DNA of 64,000 nucleotides from Cyclina sinensis (GCA_012932295.1 JAAONU010000004.1:27072304-27136303); one strand, 5' to 3'; shown: positions 1 through 12,843, numbered from the stretch's first letter. Numbers and translations: made by a program. Notes: a model not told the origin generated them from the letters alone.

Positions 1-110
1 TCCTTGGTCGGTCTAGTGGTTAGTGCATCTGGCTATGAAAAAACAGATAATGGTTGGATCCCCAGATTGACCCAATATGACCTTAGTTGTTGAAAGGGAC
101 CTTAAACTTG
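1..110 (+). repeat. tRNA-derived SINE head
   Basis: The opening bases contain a pol III A-box-like stretch (ggtctagtggttag) followed about 30 bases later by a B-box-like stretch (ggttggatcccc). This is the layout of a tRNA-derived SINE, and the element probably begins outside the window. A functional tRNA is unlikely, because no acceptor stem closes around the two boxes. Confidence 0.45.
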
Positions 111-504
111 AGTTCACTTACTTACTCTGTCCTCCAAATACTAAAAGGTATTGGAAGTAATTATGCTGCAATGTTAAATATCAAATAGCCATTATAGACT
201 TTACTGACTGCTATGTGTTCTTTGCCAAATGATGAAGGTCACTCAACTGAACCCTGTAAATTACACTGCTAAGAGATATGATTTTGAACCCTGCTAGACT
301 AGGCTATTGTATGAAAGACATTAAATTTAAGGAACTTTTTTGAATGATGGGAACATTATTTATATTTTTTATAGTTTTTTGTATTTTTGTATTATTTCAA
401 AGTTACGTTGACTATGTCCATTGTTGCTGCTGTATGTATACTCCCATTTTTTTTTATGTACATCAATGTTGACACATGTCGCACTAATAAATTGATTTCT
501 TAGT

Positions 505-885
505 TCATCCCATTTTGTCTTGTCTCATCTCATCCCATTTTGTCTTGTCTTGTCTCATCCCATTTTGTCTTGTCTTGTCTCATCCCATTTTGTCCTGTCC
601 CCTATCTTCTGTCTGGTCTCCTCTCATCCCATTTTGTCTTGTCCCCTATCTTCTGTCTGGTCTCCTCTCATCCCATTTTGTCTTGTCCCCTATCTTCTGT
701 CTGGTCTCCTCTCATCCCATTTGATCTTGTCCCCTATCTTCTGTCTTGTCTCATCTCATCCCATTTTGTCTTGTCTCATCTCATCCCATTTTATCTTGTC
801 TCATCTCATTCCATTTTATCTTGTCCCCTATCTTCTGTCTGGTCTCCTCTCTTCTGTCTTGTCTCGTCTCATCTCATATCATTTC
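505..885. repeat. Pyrimidine-rich minisatellite (tcatcccattttgtcttg)
   Basis: Tandem copies of a C/T-rich motif. In the centre the unit is about 43 bp (cccctatcttctgtctgg plus ctcctctcatcccattttgtc); at the edges it simplifies to tcatctcatcccattttg. All forward frames are open through it and read as repeated SHLIPFCLV-type peptides, which is a by-product of composition and not a gene. Confidence 0.9.
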
Positions 886-959
886 ATACCAAACAGCAGA
901 TAGGTTAACTCCTCATCTATACTTAGCTGTGTTATTGCTGAAAATTGTTTAACAGAATA

Positions 960-1440
960 AGAACTGACAAAACTTGTGTCCATGTGACCAAAAGACTCGT
1001 GATGACTTTCACAGTGTGACTAAACAAACAGAGCAAGATAGACCTAATGTTGTCAAACAATTAGTGTAGACATGACCATGTAGTGAAAACTTATCTCATC
1101 ACTTTCTCATGTGTGACTAAAATTATCATTATATACTAGAAATATGTCAATTAAAATTGTCAGTGTAGATTTGGCCATGTGTGACTCAAAGATGATCAGT
1201 GTAGACTTAAATGTTTAGCGTTCAACCAGTATAGATTTGTCATCATGCTGTAAAAAGGTAAGTGTAAACATCTTCCCAAAATGATTTCTGCAGACTTGTC
1301 CACATGCTACAAAAATGATCAGTGTTTATTGAGCAGGTGTTAGTGTAGACTTGCTAAGGTGTTACAAAATTATCGTTGTAGACTCGATCACGCGAATCAA
1401 ATGGTCAGTGTAGACTCAGTCTCGTACAAATATGCAGTTT
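960..1440. repeat. Diverged tandem repeat with cagtgtagactt core
   Basis: The core 'cagtgtagact(t/c)' recurs roughly every 40-70 bases, usually with 'catgtgtgac' or 'gttacaaaa' nearby. The copies have drifted and the period is irregular, so this looks like an old minisatellite. Confidence 0.6.
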
Positions 1441-4030
1441 GTCTGAGACGTTACTGAAGGCAATTGTATTTTACAGAATATGTAATACATTGTATTTATT
1501 AAAGCTGGATGAAAGTTGACCAGAAAAAATATATAACAGACTGACATCTGTTGATTTTTTTCACCCGAGACGCCATTATAATTGTAGCAAAGTTGGTTAT
1601 GCAGTCAAGGTGGAAATTGCAAATAGGAAGTTTTCATGAAACCTAACGTATAACACACAGTGGGCACACTGTTGTCTTGAGACTACCGTCAACAATTAAC
1701 ACGATATATGAATTAGACAGTTTTGGTTGTCATGTATTCTCGGTGATCATCAGTGGTTATGACAGAAAAATTAAAGCACTTATATCGTGATGACCTTTGA
1801 CATAGATATGTAATACATGTACACCTTTGAGTAAAAAATAACGCTCCAGGGTCTTACTTAATTATATGTCGACATGAAGGAAGCTGTGTAAGATTTTTTT
1901 CCGTTTGATTTATTTACATGTTTTTTTTTCTTAACGAAGAGTAAAACTTTAAAAAAAAATTAGTGCATGTTCAAGTACATGACTTATTTTCTAACTGCTA
2001 CAGTGTATATCAAAGCAACGACCTCAGGTGATACAACTCTTTTCATTTTGGAAAAAATGAAAAGCAGACCTTACTTTTTGTTTACTATCAAGAGGAATTC
2101 TAATGACAACCAAGAGTCATGTATACAAAACAGTAGGGTAGTGTGGATTCAGACAAAATCTGTCAGCAATATCAGACTGGAGACCACAAGATAAATATGA
2201 CGCGTCACAAAAAGGGGATTAATGGATGATTTTTTTTTAATTTGACTATTAACAGAATAAGACAAATCGAGTATCTCTGCTATATACTGAAAGTAAATTC
2301 TCTAGTATGTTTATTTAATAATTCACAGGGTCTTAGAGAAGGCGTCATTTAAATGACGTCAAACGTTATTCGCAGGTATTTTTCGACGTTATTTTGGTGA
2401 AGTTTGTAAAATCGCGCCACATAAATTTGACGGAGGTATCAGGCGGTCAAATTGACCATTAAATTGGGTAATATGTCCAATAAAGAACAGTGTACGATAT
2501 TATTCATTCATGATAATAATATGCATGTGATTTTTATTATGGCCATTCCGTTATGTTACGTAATTAATAACCTGCTGTCCACTTAAAAATGCACGTGTGC
2601 TTACTGTATGGGCTGGCATTTAGACGTTCAAAGCATATAATAAGGATAACTCTGTAGGGAACTTTCTGCTAAATAACACTATAAAATGGGAAATACAGGT
2701 AATTTGCTGTTTTTTCATATACATGAACATATTAAGTCAATGGTATAAAATCCGTTAACTAGAAGGCCGAGTATAAATTCCGTAACACCACTACCGGATT
2801 TAACAGGATTTTATCATTGTCACCTGTGTATGAATAAGCATTTAAGCGTTAATTCGTCTATTTTTAGATGTGCTATTTTTCCATTGACGTCTTTTTGATT
2901 TACATATAAGGTGAAATACTTGTTTTGAACGTGTTTAATATAAATACGTAGTGGCGGAATATAACACGCAAAAAAGAATAACAAGGTATGTTGTCTGTTT
3001 TAACGAAACTTTCTGTATAAAAATGTTTCTTACACACAAGTTAGGCGTTTTAGAAGATTTCTAACTGGTATACTTTTCCAATCGTTTGTTTACCTTTGTT
3101 TTGACTACTTGTGATGGAAGACATTTAAAATGTTGAAGTATAACTGGTATTTTGATTGGTTTGCTTACAAGAATATAAGAAGATTATATGTGTATATATA
3201 GGCATACACAAAACATTGCATTTCCTTCTAAATCATGTGAATGATATAGGGTAAATAAAAATCTTTAGTCTTTAGATGAGAGTTGTTTGATGTACAAGTT
3301 TTGGGTGGATAGCGATTTATTGCATATATACACTTTCTTAGTGTCTACACGCCCTAAGAAAAAATCAATGAAAATTATTTTCTCTTTATATTATAAAGTA
3401 TTTTCCATTCTCTAGTCAATTAAGTCAAGGAAATGCATAAGTTGTAAATCATTAGTTGAACTTAGGGTAAGTGCTTTTAAGGCAGTTTTGCTTAAAATAC
3501 TTTAAAGGGACAAACCTAACAATTAACGTATGGTATATTGCACATCGATTTTATTAGCTCATTTGTTTTAAAATGAAAACATAATCGATAATTCAAGAAG
3601 TCAATGAACAGATGTTCCAAAAATTTCTCGTTTAGACAATAAGACATCTAGAAAAGCGTTCAATGGAATAAATGGCTATCCACCCAAAAATGATACAAAA
3701 ACAACTCCATGTATACAGATTAATAAAATATATCGGTTGTACTTAGATTTTGGTACTAATTTATTCAATATCATTCACATGTACATGATTTGACAGTAAA
3801 AGTCAGGGTATGCCTCGTAGTACGTGACTTACTTGTATATAGGATTATATATGTATATACTTGTTACGCTTATGTCGTCTGGTAATACAAAATTGGCCTT
3901 TTGACAGACTGACCTTTTTTTCAGTCTGGCGCTATATATTGACCTGTCAATAGATTGCTACACAAACACGCGTTACGTATCAATAAATCCTAGATACCCT
4001 GTCACTTCAACAAAACAAATGATTGGTTAC
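1441..4030. other. Non-coding stretch upstream of the GYPQ gene
   Basis: No exon with coding character was found. A CRE octamer TGACGTCA lies at 2354-2361, inside a 16-bp perfect palindrome (2343-2358). At 2686 a short ATG-GGA-AAT-ACA-G run is followed by a donor-like gtaatt. Spliced to the acceptor at 5266 it would add a few residues in frame to the GYPQ protein, but this is only a possibility. Confidence 0.4.
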
Positions 4031-4034
4031 AATA

Positions 4035-4302
4035 GTCATTAAACCACCGGATTAGTAATCCATGGGTCGCTGGTTAGACCCCAGGGCAGGGCAAAATTTC
4101 TCCGTGACAGTTGATCTCAGACATTGTGTCTAATGTTCATTTGTCTCTCATCCCTGATTCAGAGTAGATCACGTGGGGACAGAAGTCAGTCTCTTGCGGA
4201 GAAATTGGTAATTACTGGTTAGTTATCCAGGAAAACCGGTTAGGTGGACTGACCGCCGAGATATAATACAGACGTTGAAATCGGCGTTAAACCCAAAACA
4301 AA
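4035..4302 (+). repeat. SINE family A copy
   Basis: A tRNA-like head (ggattagtaatccatgggtcgc, then ggttagacccc) is followed by a body with 'ttgtctctca', 'gtcagtc', 'ggagaaattggta' and 'ccaggaaa', and ends in 'cggcgttaaacccaaaac'. Related copies occur at 50267 and 57683. The shared body downstream of different tRNA-like heads is typical of an invertebrate core SINE. Confidence 0.75.
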
Positions 4303-5268
4303 CCTATAGTCATATTCTATACGTCTTTATCAAATGTGATCCAGTTTTCATTTTCAAAAGTGATATTAGTGGTCAAAATAACAAAGATGCATGGCGGTCT
4401 ACATAAATGCTGAAAACACAATGTACATGTAAAAGTCATGTAAATTATAGAATTAACAAAGAACCCTTTTACCTCTATTTATATACCTTCCATTACAGCT
4501 TTTAGTTTATGACTGGACCACTCATGAAACTGGGTTTTACAATATGTCCGCTTTCAGTGGGAGCAAAGTCTTTTTCACAATGAATAGATTACAGTTAATC
4601 GATCGGTTATATTATTTTTTACTAATGTTAATCGGTTCAAATTGAAATTTCAGAGTCACTTTGACCACATATTACTGCGAAAAAAGAACTGGTGCGAGAA
4701 ATTTCCTTCTGTGTTTTATTATAAACATACACCAGATATAAAGTTTATTTTATATTATTTTTTTCTTGGAGGGACATTCATTTTTCATAAAACTTTGCAT
4801 TTTCCAGTATATCAAGACTAGTTTGGAGAAATATTCACAAACCTTGGGTTTCAATATGATCAGGTTGAAATGTTTAGAATTCTTTAAAGTATTCATTAAA
4901 CAACAATACGTGCTGTGTCTCATTCAAAGTGAAACGTCTATACAAACCTTTTAACCATAAAATTTATTCTTTTGTACATTTATAACGTAATTTATTGATT
5001 TTACTTTCAAAAGTTTCCTGCGCTACATTCACATATAGGATGTTTTTTTAAACATTTCATATAAAGTTATGTTTATATACTTTCTGAAATATCAATACAA
5101 CACAAAGAAGGTATTATCAAGAACAGTTAGATATGCGATATTTTCCCCTTTGTTTAGATTTACCCTTTTTTGTGAGGGTTTGTTTTTCTGTCGCGGTGTT
5201 TACAACTTGCAGAGCTCCGGCTGTTATTGGTAAATGCAATGTAGACCATCTTTGTTTGTGTTTCAGCA

Positions 5269-5517
5269 ATGTCTTACCAACCAAATTACGGTGAACCTCC
5301 ACCAGCCTATGCCCCTTACGGAGGCGGCAGCCAGTATCCACCACCCCAGCAAGGCTACCCACACCCACACGGCGGATATCCGCAGAACTATCCAGGCGGT
5401 TATCCACAGTATCCACAGTACCCGCAAAATCAGCAACCGGGAGGGTACGGACAACAGCCAGGCGGTTATCCGTACGGTTATGGCCAGACAGTTGTTGTAA
5501 CACAACCGCACACGTAA
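5269..5517 (+). CDS. PPxY / GYPQ-rich protein, N-terminal coding exon
   Basis: The exon follows a strong acceptor (tttgtttgtgtttcag, ends 5266) by two bases and begins ATG-TCT-TAC-CAA. The product is Gly/Tyr/Pro/Gln-rich, has a PPxY motif near residue 10 (EPPPAYAPYGG), several GGYPQ repeats, and ends in QTVVVTQPHT. A PPxY motif followed by a GYPQ tract and a VVVTQP segment is common in small animal proteins whose next segment is a cysteine-rich or CYSTM-like tail; that comparison is from general knowledge. TAA at 5515-5517 overlaps a donor (ac|gtaatt, GT at 5514). Unspliced, the product is 82 residues and an ATTAAA at 5549 precedes an A run at 5569-5578. Spliced (phase 2), it can join the Cys-rich exon at 12844 in frame. 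No transmembrane segment is present in this exon. Confidence 0.7.
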   Translation: MSYQPNYGEPPPAYAPYGGGSQYPPPQQGYPHPHGGYPQNYPGGYPQYPQYPQNQQPGGYGQQPGGYPYGYGQTVVVTQPHT

Positions 5518-5579
5518 TTATTATGTTTTTTGCCCACCCTGTCTAAATATTAAAGTGTTTGCCGCTTGAAAAAAAAAAG

Positions 5580-8430
5580 CCAACCATAAAAATGCATGTA
5601 AAAATGCAATCTTTTCTGCATAATCTTGCATATAGACTTCACTAGGCCGAAGAGTCGAACTACAGATACACCCTTAATTGTTAACTCGTATTGTTCTGTT
5701 ATATTGTAAAACCTCGGCCATATTTGTTTGGATACTGTGCCAAAATATTTGTTGACAGAATTGACTACTTCACCGAGATATACAAATATTATAAACGCTG
5801 TACTGAAAGTATATGTTAATGAGGTAAGAAAACACGAAAACATACATTTGGTGGTCTGTCAAGCGTGTTGGTTTAGACCTTGCCTGAATGGATATCAAAA
5901 ACATGGTAAGTGATCCAAAGTCAAAGCGTGAAAGTATAAGAGTTGTTTTTATACACTTGAATACATCTCATAGAACAAGAACAAAGAAGGGAAATATTGC
6001 AAAATATGCGCACTGGTAAGCTAAGAGATATTTCTCATTTGTTATTTACTCCCCATATTATTTCAGTGACGTTTTACAGTACATGTATTATTTATAATTC
6101 ACATCACCTAGTTCTATGCAAGAAAAAGCCATCTTTCACACATCGAATCCGGCACAGCGAGTCATGTTGCGAAGTGCAACGATTGGGCTTTTAAGAAAGA
6201 AATAAACCGTGCAATTTTTGTCACTTCACTCCCGAATATATCAGTGAAACACAATTCTTAGAAATCTCTTCATTTATGTATAATTATTTAAGTTCTTTTC
6301 ACCGACTGGGGTTGGTTATATTTTCAGTGTACAACAGCCTCAGAATAACCGGGACAAAGACCGCTCTACAGAATGCTGTTTACTAGGACTCTTAGCGTTA
6401 GTTTGTTGTTGTTGCATAATGGACTAGGAACCAGGAAATGTAAGCTCCCAACAGTGTTATTTGCCTTGATTCCAATCAACCAACATGGCAGAAAATTTTA
6501 TCCAATCAAATCACTGATGAAAGTTTATGAAGGCAACACACTCACAGGGTGCTTTCAAAACTTTTTTTTATATATTTAATAATTGTTATTATTCTTGTTC
6601 AAACCTCAGCGGTATTTAGATGCGTATCCATATGTACATTCAAAGCAAACACAATAGCAATCATAAAAATATTGCAGATTACATTGCCGTGGTTAGGACC
6701 AACAGTTGCGTTATTTTAATGTGCATTATTTATCTAATCGGTCATGCTTTGTATAGTTTGTATTTCTTTATACATGTTGTACTACCCACCCTCTTTTTAT
6801 ATGCCTTTTATATGAACGAATCTTTGCAATTCTCTTTTAGAATGTATCAAGTTGATCTTTAGAATAGTGTCAGAAGAGTCCGTCAAGTAACTTTTTGTTG
6901 TAATACGCCATTACATAAACTCATGCCGAAAAGTTTTTGTGTCGATCCTTCTTAATGTTATTCCTTAATGTATTAATGTATCTTCATTGAAACCCCAAAC
7001 CTTTTTTTCATCATTGTCTTTATCTCTTCTCATTTATGTTATGTTGTGTCATTAAAGTACATCGCTGGCGATGTTCTGTTTTGTGTTCTTTGGCGAATTT
7101 GTGTTTGAAAAACCAAACGAGATTTTTATAGTTTAAAAAGATGGCAATCATACAGTCATACCATCCCCGTCTTATGAGGTTAAATTGTCATGATTTTTAA
7201 AAAAGTTTACACTTCTCAAGCACTTTTTTTCTAAAGATTGTTGCGTTTGCTACCTGTTCTGTTCTGTTATCGTTCTCTTTTCGAACCTTTTCAACTGATG
7301 TAGTTTATAACGCCACAATTTTGACACAATTCAAAATGTGCAAGCTCGTACAAAAAATTCTTGTGCTGTTAGAATCTGTCAGTTAACGAATTCATGTAAA
7401 AGAGTTTAGTCCCTTTAATACTTAGACAAACATACTCATACTACTAAACGGTATTAGAAAAAAATGGGTCCCTTTTCTTACTTCTTTAAAGATCTGAAAA
7501 TATCAATCTCCAGTAACCTGTGTTCAATCTAGTTTATCAAATTATTACTCTTTTTAACGAACAATCTCACTGTAACTGTTTTAGAAAAAGTAACTGTACA
7601 TAAGGATGTTTTACCAATGTATAAAATACATTAGGACACTTCAGAGTGGGTGGAATCCCGTTTGTATTTTACGAAATTTTTCAGTCAACTTTTTGTAAAG
7701 CATATATCGTCTTCTTTTAGTATTGATCTGTTGGTCTGATGTAACGACTTGCATTCTGAAATGTGACATGGAAGTGAAAATGCGTAATTTCATGATGTAT
7801 GCCGTGTCATCCATTTGAAATGCTTGATTTTGATAAAGACAAATGAATGTAATCGAAACTTTTTGTACAAAAATCATGTTTTTGTGTACTAGAACATTAA
7901 ATTGTCCATATAGAGAGATGAAAGCAAAAATGTTCTAGCTGCTCTTTTATTCAGCAGCACTTAGAATATTTTAGCATTCATCTCTCGATATACAGTTACT
8001 TTGTATATATCATGTTTTTAAAACTATGTTTGTTATATTTCTTAGTAAAGACGGATTGAAATAAATTGTTATATCATTTTAACTGTTTCATTTGTATAAG
8101 TACTACCACGGGTTATAAATATGCCCGACTTGAGACTTATTTCAAACTATTCTGATATTAGTTTCAAACTAACCCGATTTATAGCAGTTTTGTCGTCGCT
8201 ACTTAGCATTGATATTGTTGGCAATATATAGGTCTTCCTTAATATTTTGTTTAATAATGTATTCTACATACATGGCGAATACATTTAGGCGACAAGTACA
8301 TGTATACACTTTTATTTTAAAAGGCGTCAAAGTTTACAAAATATCAAGGAAGGTAACGTAGGCCATCTAAGTTGTCTGCGTACGATGTAGTTATCTCCCT
8401 TGTGTATGTCGAAACAATACAAAAGGCTGT
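5580..8430. other. No gene seen
   Basis: AT-rich sequence with only short random ORFs. If the GYPQ exon is spliced to 12844, this stretch is part of its intron. No repeat family was recognised here. Confidence 0.5.
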
Positions 8431-8434
8431 AAGA

Positions 8435-8700
8435 TTTTAAGTGGTCCAGTGGTCACGCGCTGGACTGGTAACCCAGGGGTCACAAGATCGATTTTCCGCT
8501 CCTCCACTAACATAACTTATTGTCTTTCGGATGAGACGTTTAACCGAGGTCCCATATATCAGTGCTGTACTTCGAGCATGCAAAAGTACGATGTGTTCGG
8601 GAATGGGATGCTTTTTGTATCTTGCACTACCCTCACAACATAAAATAACATCTATCCAGGGGGCGTCGGTCATATGGGCAACCGGTACCGCCGATAAATA
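8435..8700 (+). repeat. SINE family B copy
   Basis: The head has tRNA A-box-like 'gtggtcacgcgctggactgg' and a degenerate B box. The body carries 'tgtctttcggatgagac', 'atcagtgctgtac', 'gggatgctttttgtatcttg' and the tail 'ggcaaccggtaccgccgata'. The same body appears at 16785 (+), 9395 (-) and 54895 (-), defining a second SINE family. Confidence 0.75.
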
Positions 8701-9394
8701 AGCTCAAATAGAGAGATGTAAATGGGAAAGATTGTCAAAACACTAGCGAAACATGTTTTCCTGTTATGTCTTTGCCATAGTCGCTCTAACTAACGAAGAA
8801 ATGGGGAGTCTCACCACTTGTCTAAACATCCCTTTAGGAATAACTCTAGGATCGTCTAATTTCAGAATAAAGTTTAAGCTGTTCGCTAAGTGTAATCCAG
8901 GAAAATCCACTTGCACCAGGCTTCATTTGAAATCAGGATTTTAGGTCCACAAAGAGATACTCTTCCGGGTCTCTTTAAAAACCAGCTGACAGTCAACGTA
9001 GAACATAACCTGTGCGAGAGTTAAACGTGAAAATGTTATATCGCATTTGGTTTTATTAATATGCAATTACAATTATTTTCCAACTGAACCCTGGACTAAT
9101 TTCTCTACAGTGAGGCTCTACCGCACTGTCTCAATTTATCTAATCTTTGCGAATGTCAAACTAAACATAGATGGCCCAACAAATGACCAACGTGTAACAG
9201 CTGATTATTCACAGAGATATGCGGCGTCAAAGTTAACGAAGTTTTCTCATCTTCATTTTGTTAAACAACAAATAACGACTAAGCCGAACATCGAATTAAC
9301 AATTAAAAAATAATTTTAAATTCTAACTGCAAGTGTGCCGAAGTGACAGCAGAATGCTTTTTTAATTATATTTTCTTTTCGAGTTTATGTTTTG

Positions 9395-9660
9395 TCGGTA
9401 CTGGCTACCGGATGGACATCATTCCCTGTGCGGTTTTGTTATTTCAGGTTTTAGGGGACAATTCAAAATAAAGAAATCATCCCATTTCAGAGACACTACT
9501 TCTTTACATGATCAGTGTAATACATTTAAACAGGACTTCTTTTTAACGTTAATCAGAAAGGCAGTAGCGTTAATGGAAGACCGGGGATCGAACTCGCATC
9601 CTGTGGATTACAAGTCTTGTGACCATTAACTAGATCACTGATCCGCGGAAATACCTTAAA
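9395..9660 (-). repeat. SINE family B copy, reverse orientation
   Basis: Read on the minus strand it has a clear B box (gagttcgatcccc) about 45 bases into the element, an A-box-like tgatctagttaatgg, and the family tail ending in ccggtagccagtaccgac. The middle has about 60 extra bases relative to the 8435 copy. Confidence 0.65.
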
Positions 9661-9832
9661 TGTCTCTGTCTACTTGAATTTATTTATCATGGGTACTGGT
9701 CGAGGAATAGTGCAGGGTAAAACATCCCTTTTAAAGACATCTCTGTTTCTTGACATATTAGGTGTCTTAAGTCTAAACTGATACATGGGATATGTGTTTA
9801 AAGTATAATCTGAAATTTATTAAGATTATTTG

Positions 9833-9910
9833 TAGAGGAGCAGGGGGATCGAGCTTGTGAACCCTAGATTACAAGTCCGTAGTGTTACCACTGCACCACA
9901 GATCCGTCAC
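9833..9910 (-). repeat. Truncated tRNA-like SINE head
   Basis: On the minus strand, 'cggatctgtggtgcagtgg' followed by 'ggttcacaagctcgatcccc' gives recognisable A and B boxes. No SINE body follows, so this is a truncated copy. A working tRNA is unlikely, as no acceptor stem pairs. Confidence 0.45.
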
Positions 9911-11790
9911 ATTGCCTAATATCACAAACGGCTAAATAGTTATATTGAAATATGTTGAACTACTGGGCTATCAGTGTATTAGTGTGACTTGATTTGACAT
10001 TCGTCATTAATTACACCAACTTTTCGTAAACGCACCAGTAGTCAGAGAGCGAGGAATTTAGTGGCATTCAATTTTCAGCTCTACGTACGTCAACGCTAGG
10101 TGTTGAGATAGACACACAACGTTCTCATCAATACTAGCCCTCACCCAATCTAATACATGTATTCCGTTTAATATTAATGAAGCGGATCTCTTTTGATTAA
10201 CAGTTCTGCTTGCCACTGTTTGTAAGTTTTTCAGATATGTTGTCAATTTTTTTTGCCTATGCATGATGTTCAAAATATTATTTATTTCATGAATTTAGGT
10301 GAACGAAAGCTTGACAAGGAACCTGAAACTGGACGTTAGTGCTGTATGTTGAGTTCTGTTGCTCTGCCATTGTAGAGGCAATGGAAATAGTGTTGTTTGT
10401 GTTTTCTTTGATATAATTTTCAGACAAGTACAAAGTTTCTTATTGTCCGTTGTCCCATACTGTTACTTCTTGAAATCGATATTTGTCTACATATGACCTA
10501 GATTCAGCTCTGAAAGAACGAAAAGTGGGCGGAGCTTAATGTTGAATGTCGAGTTAGACAAAGTTCGTGGTTATAACCACTTGGTCAATTTCCAGCCGCG
10601 TGTTGAGTGCCTTCCTAGTTTGAAATGCGGTGCCAGACACTGAATAAATCAAAGCCAAGTTCACGATAAACGTCCGAGGCAGATGCAAATTTGTCTCGCA
10701 AATTAAGCTGGGATGTAATATTGCAGTGAAAATGAACCCGAAATATCACATCAATACAATTTTACAGTTTCCGAGCGACTAATAATAGACCAACTTAATA
10801 TATCGTACGATATTTTCTTGCATGAGGTAAGGCCAACTATTTTTTGCCTTTTAAATCAACTGATGATTTTGCTAATAAAGAAATGACTATATTTTCATAT
10901 GATTAATTTATACTTTCTCATATTAAAATAGTGTTAGAGACGAGTATAGCATTCTTAAGTAATTTAATTTTAACACCCCTGTGCATTTACCTGTAAAACG
11001 TCCGGGTATGTCAGGCTATTGAGTTACGTAAGAGGGGAATTACCTGCTCAAATTCAGCTTCAAATTATTAAATTTCGTAATCAAATTATTTATACGTACT
11101 GTACCTTCTCACACGCATTGCTTAATGATACATTGATATATATATATAAGTGTACCCAGAAAGCTCGTTCAAAGGATTGCAAAAGATCTTTCTGAGGTAA
11201 GTTGTGATATCACAGTTCTTTCTCATTTTGTGGTTCAGATAGTGCACATTACAAAAACAAAAAATATTTTTCAGGAGCTATTTAGAAAGGTCAGTAGTTT
11301 CCATAGTTAACCCATTATCATGTAAATTTATTTCACAAAAAATAACGAAAGAAGAACAACAACTAACTTCTTATAGTTTCTTCTATTGATGCTACAGATG
11401 TCAAAATTCGTTATTTCTAACAATACTTCAAAGCTATGCAAGAACTGTATTTTCCTCATGGATTTGTCAATGTGCAAACGTTGATATTATTATAAAATAG
11501 AACGAAAAACACATGTCTTATTCGTTGCTTTTGAATTTGTAAAACAAATATGTAAAGTAAAGATGTTTTATAAGCATTTTAAGTAAACGTTTCAACTTCT
11601 GGAAACCCTAATAGATTAGCCTGCGTGATTCTTAGATTTTATATTTTGTGTTTTATAAACTTTAAAATGGTATTCGTGTGTTATAAATATAGTCATTTAT
11701 ATGATAATGTGAATACAATGTAATATATCTTTTCCTTTAGTAGAGGCATCTCTGTTTCCAGTGACAAGATCTTTGACTTTTGTCCGTGTT
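9911..11790. other. No gene seen
   Basis: AT-rich, with short ORFs only. A (ta)n run lies near 11140. It may be intronic if the GYPQ exon joins 12844. Confidence 0.4.
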
Positions 11791-11796
11791 GCAGAA

Positions 11797-12082
11797 ATGT
11801 CGCAGCTTCAGGTACACGACGGGTAATCGGTAGTTGTCACCTCGTACACCGGTAGTCATGGCGGAAATCAACGACCTGTAATTTCGAACCAGCAGCTAGT
11901 CACTGGGTATCCACTATCGCCTCTCATGTATCTACAACAACAGCAAAGCTAATTACCTTCACATGGCCGTCAGAGCACCACGTTGTACATTTCGGGAATA
12001 CCCCACCGCAGATGCATGGACAGCCTTACTCTGGATATCCTCATGGCTGTGGACAGACAATGTTTGAGAATCAGCCATGATC
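11797..12082 (+). pseudogene. Decayed second copy of the GYPQ exon
   Basis: The structure mirrors 5269: acceptor cag (ends 11794), two bases, then ATG-TCG-CAG. The frame soon meets TAA (11824), continues with SVVVTSYTGSHGGNQ and a Gln run, meets another TAA, then shifts frame into TPPQMHGQPYSGYPHGCG and QTMFENQP, followed by TGA and a good donor (tc|gtaagt, GT at 12083). GYPHGCGQT..NQP aligns with GYPYGYGQT..TQP of the 5269 exon, and the donor phase (2) is the same. Two stops, one frameshift and a terminal TGA indicate a broken duplicate. The Cys-rich exon 760 bases downstream could have belonged to this copy. Confidence 0.6.
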
Positions 12083-12419
12083 GTAAGTGTATCCGAATTC
12101 AAGTTACGCGTACTGCAAACAGTGAGTTCGATGAATTTTTGACAGAAATTTTCACCCAATCAAAATACACTTGCTGCAATTCAGTATGACTGAGTAGGTT
12201 TAGGAAAAATTTATTACTGATGCATTAATATTTTACAACATGGACTGGATGGTTTTTTTTACGCGGTATGATCTTTCTGACCCATGCTGTGCATGGCATG
12301 CATCCATAGGTCAATGTTGGTTAACGAAAACATTTCGTAATTATTTCTACATATCAAATTACATTAGTAACATACTATCAGATTAGCAAATATTTAAATC
12401 ATCTCCAAAATTATAAGCA

Positions 12420-12780
12420 TATAATGATAATCATTCTTATCATAATAATCATCTCCATCATCGTATTGTTACATCGACATTACCATAGAAAACACCATCA
12501 TCATCATCACCATCACATCAGTGTCATTATCACCATTTTCGTCGTCATTATCATCATTATCATCAACAACAACTTCTATGCATCCAACACCACCACTACC
12601 ACCACCATAATAATAATCATCTTCATCCGCGTCGTCGTCGGCATCATCATCATCATTTTTATCATCTTCATCAGCATGAGCAGCAACAACAACAAGAACA
12701 ATAACATCAACATCGTCATTATCGTTGTAGATGTCGTTACTTTCATCACTGTTTCACCATCATTATCATCGTTTTCTTTC
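12420..12780. repeat. (ATC)n-rich microsatellite
   Basis: A long imperfect run of atc/cat/acc trinucleotides with interruptions. All three forward frames are open for long distances, reading Ile/His/Thr/Ser runs that carry no gene signal. It ends about 60 bases before the acceptor of the Cys-rich exon. Confidence 0.9.
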
Positions 12781-12843
12781 TTCGCCACTGTAATCATCAT
12801 AGTCACTTCATCTTTTTTTATGTTGATCTTGTTTTGTATCAAG

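Noticed and set aside
515..952. Overlapping forward ORFs of up to 127 codons
   Set aside because: They are read from a stop-free pyrimidine minisatellite; all three frames are open and the peptides are repeats of the unit.
9833..9910. Possible functional tRNA gene
   Set aside because: A and B boxes are present but no acceptor-stem pairing or intact anticodon arm was found; treated as a SINE head.
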